A stretch of 25,820 bases of DNA from a virus. Under the pieces are notes generated by a model, which did not search any database, was not told the origin of the DNA, and worked only from the letters and a program-made list of their open reading frames with translations. Shown here piece by piece: positions 21,495 to 25,820 of this stretch. The stretch lies in the IMG/VR virus record IMGVR_UViG_3300042898_000529, positions 1 through 25,820 of that record; one strand, given 5' to 3'. Every line of letters starts with the position of its first letter. Within the stretch, counting starts at the first letter, position 1. A program made the position numbers and the translations under genes.

Positions 21495-21711
21495 GCATGT
21501 GACAGAGATGAAGCCTGACTACACTCAGGCTATGGATATACGCGGTGAACCTACAACTGTGTGTCCATGTGGCTCAGAGATTTGGAATTTAAAGACTATG
21601 TTCGATGACGATGGCGAGATTGGTATGTACTTTCTTGACATGGAGTGTGCTGAGTGTGGTACACTAGCAACAGCACCTACACCTATTGATACGGAGGAAA
21701 GTTATGAGTGA
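21487..21711 (+). CDS. zinc-ribbon protein, TTG start
   Basis: I choose TTG at 21487 because AGAGGTG lies 7 bases upstream. The 74-residue product (MAKHVTEMKPDYTQAMDIRG) has a two-part ribbon: CPCG near residue 27 and CAEC near residue 56, joined by beta-stranded sequence (EIWNLKTMFDDDGEIGMYFLDM). Zinc binding is likely. It overlaps the upstream gene by 8 bases and the next by 8 bases. No specific function is recognised; small ribbons of this type are common in phage early regions. Confidence 0.6.
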   Translation: MAKHVTEMKPDYTQAMDIRGEPTTVCPCGSEIWNLKTMFDDDGEIGMYFLDMECAECGTLATAPTPIDTEESYE

Positions 21712-21871
21712 ATTTCTACACCATGTGGTAGCAAACCGCGAGTACATTCAACGTGACATGGCTTGGCTATCTGAGTCAGATGAACACGACCCATGGGAAT
21801 CTAGCGTACCTATCCCATACACACTCACAAGAAGGTACAGACTTGTTGATGAGAGGGATAACAATGGCTAG
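21704..21871 (+). CDS. small hypothetical protein, 55 residues
   Basis: The ATG at 21704 has an excellent GGAGGAAAG ribosome-binding site. The frame continues upstream to a TTG, but the ATG is the better start. The product (MSEFLHHVVANREYIQRDMA, then WLSESDEHDPWESSVPIPYT) is a helix followed by an acidic segment and a basic end. It overlaps both neighbours by 8 bases. No family is recognised. Confidence 0.6.
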   Translation: MSEFLHHVVANREYIQRDMAWLSESDEHDPWESSVPIPYTLTRRYRLVDERDNNG

Positions 21872-22040
21872 TTACGAATACAAATGTGATGTTGACTCAT
21901 CGGTTATCACTATCACTAGAGGCATGACAGAAGAAGAGATTGTTCCTTACTGTGACAACTGTAATGAACCAATGTCTAGAGTATATAGCGCACCACCAGT
22001 TAAGTTTAATGGTGGTGGATTCTATTCAACTGGAGGGTAA
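21864..22040 (+). CDS. FmdB-like zinc-ribbon protein
   Basis: This 58-residue protein has the form of the FmdB or CxxC ribbon family: MASYEYKCDVD at the start, a hydrophobic-polar middle, PYCDNCNEPMSRVYSAPPVKF and the ending NGGGFYSTGG. The first CxxC is incomplete (C8 only, followed by DVD), while the second (CDNC) is intact. That is unusual for a zinc ribbon and suggests a modified site. Such genes are frequent in phages; the function is unknown. The ATG overlaps the upstream stop by 8 bases. Confidence 0.7.
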   Translation: MASYEYKCDVDSSVITITRGMTEEEIVPYCDNCNEPMSRVYSAPPVKFNGGGFYSTGG

Positions 22041-22041
22041 T

Positions 22042-22215
22042 ATGTGTGATGTATGTATAGGTGGTGGCTGTTCTGCTTGCGAGCCAAGCAATGACACGCT
22101 ACAATTCGCCAGCATGAAAGAGATAGAAGAGTTCTACAACATACATGGGGAAGATATGTATGTTGACCCAGCAGAGTTAGACTTAGAGGATATGGAACAG
22201 TATATTGATGAATAG
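22042..22215 (+). CDS. small CxxC protein with acidic tail
   Basis: The ATG at 22042 follows GGAGGG with a 4-base spacer. The 57-residue product starts MCDVCIGGGCSACEPSN, with four Cys in two CxxC-type pairs within 13 residues. It ends in an acidic helix (DPAELDLEDMEQYIDE). The knot could hold one zinc or an iron-sulfur cluster. It is the fourth Cys-rich protein in this overlapping run and its stop overlaps the next gene by 8 bases. Confidence 0.65.
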   Translation: MCDVCIGGGCSACEPSNDTLQFASMKEIEEFYNIHGEDMYVDPAELDLEDMEQYIDE

Positions 22216-22333
22216 ATTCAAAGCAACTAAGTTTACTGCATTATTTATAGGTGCTGTTGTTCTTGGAGGTGCGAGTTTATCATCAGCAATAGCACTATTC
22301 ATCTGTGTTATTGTGCTCGTAGCCTTCCTCTAA
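22208..22333 (+). CDS. small membrane protein, last gene of rightward module
   Basis: The frame ATGAATAG at 22208 overlaps the upstream stop by 8 bases, the same overlap seen in this run. The 41-residue product (MNRFKATKFTALFIGAVVLG, then GASLSSAIALFICVIVLVAF) has a basic N-terminus and two short or one long hydrophobic helix. This is compatible with a holin-like or other minor membrane protein. There is no clear ribosome-binding site, so it relies on coupling. Its last 39 bases overlap the convergent sigma-like gene on the other strand. Confidence 0.5.
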   Translation: MNRFKATKFTALFIGAVVLGGASLSSAIALFICVIVLVAFL

Positions 22334-22990
22334 AGATTCCGCCTCTGCTGGTTCAACCTCTTTACCAGCAGGGGTGGAGTCTTCATCTCTATAGGGCTTA
22401 TGCCCACCTATTTTATTAATCAAACGATTAAGCGCACGCTTAGTTCTCATGCGTGCCGCATCTTCCGAACCCAAGGATAGTGCATTAGATATCTCCTTGT
22501 AATCCATTGACTCAGCATGGCGTAGAAAGATTATGCGTCTATCATCTTTGCTTAACTTCCAATAACCCCAGTCAATTTCAATCATCATTGCCATTAAGTT
22601 TCCGCCCTCAGATGGTGCGGTTGGTGTGCTACTACCACCAAGATTTAACTGTGGTGTAATTGTTAAGTCATGTCGCAAGACAGCAGGCAACATAGCCTCT
22701 ACAACTTCAGGTGCATAGTAAAATAAATCAGAGACTTCATAACCAACTGATTTGGCTTTCCATCTCTGACAATAATCTAATGCCTGATTGCGTAGGCTAC
22801 GATAGATTAAGTTCTTTGCATCTCTCTTACCTATCGCTTCCCACTCATCTAACTTATTAGGGTGCTCGATGAACCACTCGTATAATGATTGCTTGATATC
22901 CTCTAACTCAACCATAGTATATTTTCTATGGTACTCAGAGGCTACAGCCACTACAACATAATCCCAAGGTTCAATGCGTTGCCAGTTCAT
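22295..22990 (-). CDS. sigma-70-like factor
   Basis: The 231-residue protein has a sigma-type layout. Residues 29-84 resemble region 2 (LEDIKQSLYEWFIEHPNKLD, then RDAKNLIYRSLRNQALDYCQRWKAK). Residues 145-195 form a region 4-like HTH (KLSKDDRRIIFLRHAESMDYKEISNALSLG). The C-terminal 35 residues are acidic. It would redirect host RNA polymerase to phage promoters, or the HTH could serve another DNA-binding role. The start overlaps the upstream gene by 20 bases. The C-terminal end overlaps the convergent membrane-protein gene by 39 bases. Confidence 0.72.
   Translation of the reverse strand: MNWQRIEPWDYVVVAVASEYHRKYTMVELEDIKQSLYEWFIEHPNKLDEWEAIGKRDAKNLIYRSLRNQALDYCQRWKAKSVGYEVSDLFYYAPEVVEAMLPAVLRHDLTITPQLNLGGSSTPTAPSEGGNLMAMMIEIDWGYWKLSKDDRRIIFLRHAESMDYKEISNALSLGSEDAARMRTKRALNRLINKIGGHKPYRDEDSTPAGKEVEPAEAESLEEGYEHNNTDE
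22342..22374. terminator. hairpin at the convergent gene junction
   Basis: CCTCTGCTGG (22342-22351) pairs with CCAGCAGGGG (22365-22374) over 10 bp with one wobble and a 13-base loop. It begins 9 bases after the rightward module's last stop, inside the 3' end of the sigma-like gene. No T-run follows it. It may slow or end rightward transcription, but part of the pairing is constrained by coding sequence. Confidence 0.35.
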
Positions 22991-23381
22991 CTGCCTTTGC
23001 TTTCTTATATAGTCGTGTTGCCGACATTAAATCATCAACAGTTATTAACTTACCCTTAGAAAGATTAGGTGGTATGTTACATTCAATCTCTCTACCGAAT
23101 TCTTTTACTGCATATTTAAGTGCACCAATCGGTACAATCAAGGTGCTTTCTTCTAGTACAAATGCCCAGTATGCTGCCTCTGTTACCATCAATCCTGATG
23201 GAGCCCAGTCCTCAATCTTCTTGAAGAAACACTCAGTCTCAATGTATAGGTTGTTGGTCTTAGCCCACTTGCGGTCACGCTTTACTTCTACTGTGCGTCC
23301 ACCAGTAAGCAACTCATCTACTAACTGCTCACCCTTACGTCCATATCCAAAGTCTAAATCGAATGAAGATTTATTAGTCAT
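22971..23381 (-). CDS. PD-(D/E)XK-like nuclease or related protein
   Basis: I start at ATG 23381 (MTNKSSFDLDFGYGRKGEQL), overlapping the upstream stop by 8 bases, the same style as the other junctions; an upstream ATG exists but has no ribosome-binding site. The 136-residue protein shows E18, D22, then VEVKRDR with E32 and K34 after a short loop, then NLYIETEC and SGLMVTEAAYWAF. This order fits restriction-endonuclease-like folds of small phage proteins that may process recombination or host DNA. A classical motif I Asp is not clear, so activity is uncertain. Confidence 0.6.
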   Translation of the reverse strand: MTNKSSFDLDFGYGRKGEQLVDELLTGGRTVEVKRDRKWAKTNNLYIETECFFKKIEDWAPSGLMVTEAAYWAFVLEESTLIVPIGALKYAVKEFGREIECNIPPNLSKGKLITVDDLMSATRLYKKAKADELATH

Positions 23382-23760
23382 TGTCCCATTGCTTTCGTAA
23401 AACCAGCAACCCAATGATTGCATAGTTAGCCATGTCCTTGAAGGAATCTTCTAAGGATTCGTGCTCAGGGTTTGCACCACTGTCAATCAGGTTATTGATT
23501 CGTGCTAACTTGTCATGCATACGTACACGTAAACCATTGATTGCACCGCCAGGTGCTTGTGAGATATTCTTAGGACCATAGTCCTTATGCTTGCTCAGTA
23601 ACAACTCAGACAACTCATTGACTGTGTTGCTCAAGTGCACCTCTAGATGGACTTCGCGTGCAATAGAGGTATCGTTAAGGTTATCTTTAGCCGACCGCCT
23701 TGATTCTGATACGACTCTATCTGTAATCCCAGTCCTGATACGTATTGGATAATCTGCCAT
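23374..23760 (-). CDS. Nmad1/DUF1599-like protein
   Basis: The 128-residue protein carries the pattern KHKDYGPKNISQAPGGAINGLRVRMHDKLARINNLI (57-92), then HESLEDSFKDMANYAIIGLLVL. This matches the DUF1599 or nucleotide-modification-associated (Nmad1) family: a conserved DYG, VR..DK..R and a final ES..D..D.ANYA motif, related to all-alpha nucleotide pyrophosphohydrolases. Members accompany DNA base modification or nucleotide metabolism in phages. No modification enzyme is visible in this window, so the partner must lie outside or the role may be housecleaning. Confidence 0.75.
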   Translation of the reverse strand: MADYPIRIRTGITDRVVSESRRSAKDNLNDTSIAREVHLEVHLSNTVNELSELLLSKHKDYGPKNISQAPGGAINGLRVRMHDKLARINNLIDSGANPEHESLEDSFKDMANYAIIGLLVLRKQWDND

Positions 23761-23766
23761 ATCTCT

Positions 23767-24105
23767 TCATTCTCCATCTTCCAAGAGGCGTTTAAGTTCG
23801 TCATCAATTCCTATCATACTCGAGCCAACTATCATATCTTCTATCACATGCGTTACTTCTTGCGGATTAGTTTCCGCTGTAAACAAAGTGAGATATGTTG
23901 ACTCTGTTATTTCTTCAATCTTTTCTGGCTCATTAGAATGTTTGTATAAACATTTCAATAACGAACCAATCATTAACCTATAGCCATTTGGAAGTATAAG
24001 CGCTGGGTCAAACTCTTCATCTTCTTCAAGTAGATGGTCGATTGCTTCGAACACATTATCAAACAACTCTCCACACTGTGGGCATTTCTTTATGTCATTC
24101 TTCAT
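23767..24105 (-). CDS. small zinc-finger-like protein
   Basis: The 112-residue protein opens with KKCPQCGELFDNVFEAIDHLLEEDEE, resembling a single C2H2-like finger (C8, C11, H24) with an acidic helix after it. The remainder is helical and acidic (EEITESTYLTLFTAETNPQE) and ends near DDELKRLLEDGE. It overlaps the TOPRIM gene by 11 bases, so it is probably co-expressed with the primase. No catalytic signature. Confidence 0.65.
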   Translation of the reverse strand: MKNDIKKCPQCGELFDNVFEAIDHLLEEDEEFDPALILPNGYRLMIGSLLKCLYKHSNEPEKIEEITESTYLTLFTAETNPQEVTHVIEDMIVGSSMIGIDDELKRLLEDGE

Positions 24106-24694
24106 TTGTTAAGCCCATCTTTTCTTTAATGAAATGCGCACCGTACTTTGTGTATGCCGAATTAACATCTTCCCCGTCACCGAATCCCACGATAGTGACT
24201 GGTAACTCTCTTGCCAAACTGTTTGCAAACTCTCGTCCTGGTCCGTCACCATCTGCAAAAACAAAGACGCGCTCGAAGTCAGCAAGTAATCTTGTGTAGT
24301 GTTTCTTCCAAGAGTTTGCTCCTGGTACTCCGACGCATGGGATTCCAACACATCGTGACATAGTAAGGGTGTCAAGTTCACCTTCGCATACTCCAATCCA
24401 ATCACCTGCTCGTTCAATATCTAACACGTTGTACATCTTTGTATCTGCACCTACCATGCCCATATACTTTGGTTCAACCGCAGGATTGAGCGAACGAAAT
24501 CTTATATCAGCGATGCCTGTCTTGGTAACATAAGGGATAGAAAGTCTTCCTATGTATGCTTCATGTCCTGGCTCAGGCTCCGCGACTACGCCTAATCGTG
24601 CCAACCGTGCCACCTCCAGAGGAATTCCCCTGCTTCGAAGGTAGTCTTCGGCCTGATAAATGTTTTCCTGGTACTTTCTGGACGCTATGCCCAA
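24095..24694 (-). CDS. TOPRIM primase fragment
   Basis: The TOPRIM part shows WIGVCEGELDTL (Glu catalytic) and VFVFADGDGPGREF (DxD). An upstream segment (YQENIYQAEDYLRSRGIPLE) leads into RLSIPYVTKTGIADIRFRSL, typical of primase linkers. This is the catalytic half of a DnaG-type primase, making RNA primers. The start is uncertain: TTG at 24694 has AGAAGGA four bases before it and gives 199 residues, but the frame is open to 24781. The zinc-finger half is in a different frame and overlaps. Either a +1 frameshift or separate initiation is needed to make a complete enzyme. Confidence 0.75.
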   Translation of the reverse strand: MGIASRKYQENIYQAEDYLRSRGIPLEVARLARLGVVAEPEPGHEAYIGRLSIPYVTKTGIADIRFRSLNPAVEPKYMGMVGADTKMYNVLDIERAGDWIGVCEGELDTLTMSRCVGIPCVGVPGANSWKKHYTRLLADFERVFVFADGDGPGREFANSLARELPVTIVGFGDGEDVNSAYTKYGAHFIKEKMGLTNEE

Positions 24695-24947
24695 GAGTTC
24701 CTTCTGCGAATTTTGCTGCGCCACGTATGTCACACCCTTCTTGTTGTGCAATAATTTGTAAACTGTTTCCTTGTACACCACATGCGAAACATACGAATAG
24801 ATTCTTATCTAAGTTTGCAGTACCTGACTGGTGACTATCACCATGAAAGGGACACTTTAGGTTGGCTTGCCCATGGTCACGACGTAGGCTAGCACCATAG
24901 TATTCTAGCACCGCCTTGATACTGGGCAAATCATTCACCGAAAACAT
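24573..24947 (-). CDS. CHC2 zinc-finger primase fragment
   Basis: The frame starts at ATG 24947 (MFSVNDLPSIKAVLEYYGAS). It holds a CHC2-type finger: C32, H35, C53 and C56 in LKCPFHGDSHQSG and FVCFACGVQGNSL, the template-binding domain of primases. After about residue 83 (DIRGAAKFAE) the sequence becomes Gly/Arg/Ser-rich and looks out of frame (GKHLSGRRLPSKQGNSSGGG). From the same DNA, the TOPRIM frame reads sensible primase sequence. The two halves overlap by at least 122 bases in different frames. The gene overlaps the resolvase stop by 17 bases. Confidence 0.75.
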   Translation of the reverse strand: MFSVNDLPSIKAVLEYYGASLRRDHGQANLKCPFHGDSHQSGTANLDKNLFVCFACGVQGNSLQIIAQQEGCDIRGAAKFAEGTLGHSVQKVPGKHLSGRRLPSKQGNSSGGGTVGTIRRSRGA

Positions 24948-25299
24948 CTCCTAATCTAAGCACTAAATATGAATCGGCTATTGACTTTCCTCTAGCCTTG
25001 ATAAGTATTGCTGGGAGGACGGCGTTACGGTCGAGCCCCCTTGCTTCTGCATAATGCGTTGCTTCAATCTGTGCTTCTTTTGTCCAGCCACTAAGGTCAA
25101 TGGCGTTGCCTGCCCCTGGGGCTTTACATTCGATAACGCCAATGCTACCAAGGAAGTCTGAGCGGACAACAACGTCGCCCTCATCTTTTGCACCTGTTCG
25201 AGCAAGTCGCTCAGAATCGTATCCATTTGCTCGAAACCAATCTCTGATGTCTGTTTCATACGTCGCACCTCTAGCCTTGTGACTCTTCCTTGTTGTCAT
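24931..25299 (-). CDS. Holliday-junction resolvase-like PD-(D/E)XK nuclease
   Basis: I start at ATG 25299 (MTTRKSHKARGATYETDIRD), because GAGGA lies 6 bases upstream; a TTG four codons earlier is weaker. The 122-residue protein has E15, D42 (GDVVV) and E57-C-K59 (GVIECKAPG), the E, D, ExK set of archaeal Hjc and phage resolvases. It would resolve branched recombination or replication intermediates before packaging. It overlaps the primase finger gene by 17 bases and the upstream small gene by 29. Confidence 0.82.
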   Translation of the reverse strand: MTTRKSHKARGATYETDIRDWFRANGYDSERLARTGAKDEGDVVVRSDFLGSIGVIECKAPGAGNAIDLSGWTKEAQIEATHYAEARGLDRNAVLPAILIKARGKSIADSYLVLRLGDVFGE

Positions 25300-25447
25300 C
25301 TTTATCCTCAAAGTTAGGTACTTCTACATTTTCAATTGCATTTCGTAGTGACTGTTCAAACTTAGATGTGATTGAATCTGCTGCATCTTGCCAGCCCTGC
25401 ACATATGCATCTTGCTTTAACTTCTTTAGTGTATCATCCATTAACAT
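25271..25447 (-). CDS. small acidic helical protein
   Basis: ATG at 25447 follows GGAG with a 7-base spacer. The 58-residue product (MLMDDTLKKLKQDAYVQGWQ, then DAADSITSKFEQSLRNAIEN) is helical with an acidic tail (EDKDDNKEESQG). Its last 29 bases overlap the start of the resolvase gene in another frame. Its location between helicase and resolvase suggests a replication accessory, but no family is recognised. Confidence 0.65.
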   Translation of the reverse strand: MLMDDTLKKLKQDAYVQGWQDAADSITSKFEQSLRNAIENVEVPNFEDKDDNKEESQG

Positions 25448-25456
25448 TATTTCTCC

Positions 25457-25820
25457 TCAAACATTCTCTGGTATATCATCAATAAACATGTACTCAGGAT
25501 TGAAAGCAACCCATGTCATGAGTCCTCCTCCTGCGTCAGCCTTACCGTATCTATTCTTAACAGGTGCAACACCCATAGAAGTACCAACAACGCCAAGGGT
25601 GCATATAAGAGCAGGAAGTTGAGCAACCTTACCCTGAATAGCCGACCTGGGTTGACACGGGCTACCTTGGACAGCCTCCGAAGTGTGGTGTAATACAACC
25701 ACTGCAGCGTTAGTCGCTCTCGCAAGATACTTCAACTCCTTCATGATTGCACGCATTGATGCAAACTCTTCGCCACCATCTGTGGCTACATCCATTAAGT
25801 TATCTACTATAATCAATGTA
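25457..25820 (-). CDS. RecA/DnaB-like helicase or ATPase, C-terminal part (partial)
   Basis: The frame is open to the window edge. The visible part begins TLIIVDNLMD, a Walker B strand ending in Asp. It continues to KELKYLARATNAAVVVLHHT, a typical sensor strand with His, then QGKVAQLPALICTL and VKNRYGKADAGGG. This is the C-terminal half of a RecA-fold ATPase of the DnaB or RadA/AAA_25 type used in phage replication. The Walker A part lies outside the window. It heads the replication cluster here. Whether it is the replicative helicase or a recombinase cannot be decided from this part. Confidence 0.75.
   Translation of the reverse strand, partial: TLIIVDNLMDVATDGGEEFASMRAIMKELKYLARATNAAVVVLHHTSEAVQGSPCQPRSAIQGKVAQLPALICTLGVVGTSMGVAPVKNRYGKADAGGGLMTWVAFNPEYMFIDDIPENV

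Overview
The window is part of the genome of a tailed double-stranded DNA phage, very probably one that infects an actinobacterium. The marker genes are a large terminase, a portal protein, a scaffold and an N4-gp56-type major capsid protein, together with a split primase, a Holliday-junction resolvase, a helicase-like ATPase and a sigma-like factor. A WhiB-family regulator, a family confined to Actinobacteria and their phages, points to the host group. Moderate GC content, very short intergenic gaps and many 1-20 bp gene overlaps fit a compact phage, perhaps from an aquatic actinobacterium. The host assignment is inference. The window starts and ends inside genes, so the genome continues on both sides.

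Region 1 (1-15975, all minus strand) is the virion module, read from right to left: terminase with an N-terminal DNA-binding domain, two small basic proteins, portal, a proteasome/HslV-like Ntn hydrolase (candidate prohead protease), a Gly/Pro/Gln-rich protein, a giant 1633-residue protein and two Ala/Lys-rich proteins (probable internal virion proteins), scaffold, and major capsid protein with a beta-rich insertion. A run of small proteins follows, several extremely Lys-rich and one resembling histone H1 tails.

Region 2 (15976-16941) has no convincing gene but is crowded with signals. A leftward promoter with a TATAAT -10 box inside a palindrome faces the virion genes. Three rightward promoters, each TTGACA with an exact 17-bp spacer, face the early genes. 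Between them lie an array of TTGTC motifs phased at exactly 8 bp, nested inverted repeats, direct repeats, a leftward terminator-like hairpin and a 69-nt element closed by an 11-bp stem. It is probably the main transcription switch and possibly a replication origin.

Region 3 (16942-22333, plus strand) is an early or accessory module of mostly tiny genes. Its centre is a two-gene cassette: a Cys-rich zinc-binding protein with an amidoligase domain, followed by a class II glutamine amidotransferase with a Cys-rich tail. This looks like an amide-bond-forming system of unknown target. WhiB, a membrane-anchored lytic-transglycosylase-like endolysin and a string of overlapping small CxxC proteins follow.

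Region 4 (22295-25820, minus strand) converges on region 3 with a short antisense overlap. It carries the replication and recombination genes: helicase-like ATPase (partial), small acidic protein, Holliday-junction resolvase, CHC2 zinc-finger primase fragment, TOPRIM primase fragment in another frame, zinc-finger protein, Nmad1/DUF1599-like protein, PD-(D/E)XK-like protein and a sigma-like factor.

In outline, host-type promoters in region 2 would fire regions 1 and 3. WhiB and the sigma-like factor are candidates for redirecting host RNA polymerase. The operator-like dyads wrapped around the promoters suggest a repressor or switch protein not yet identified.
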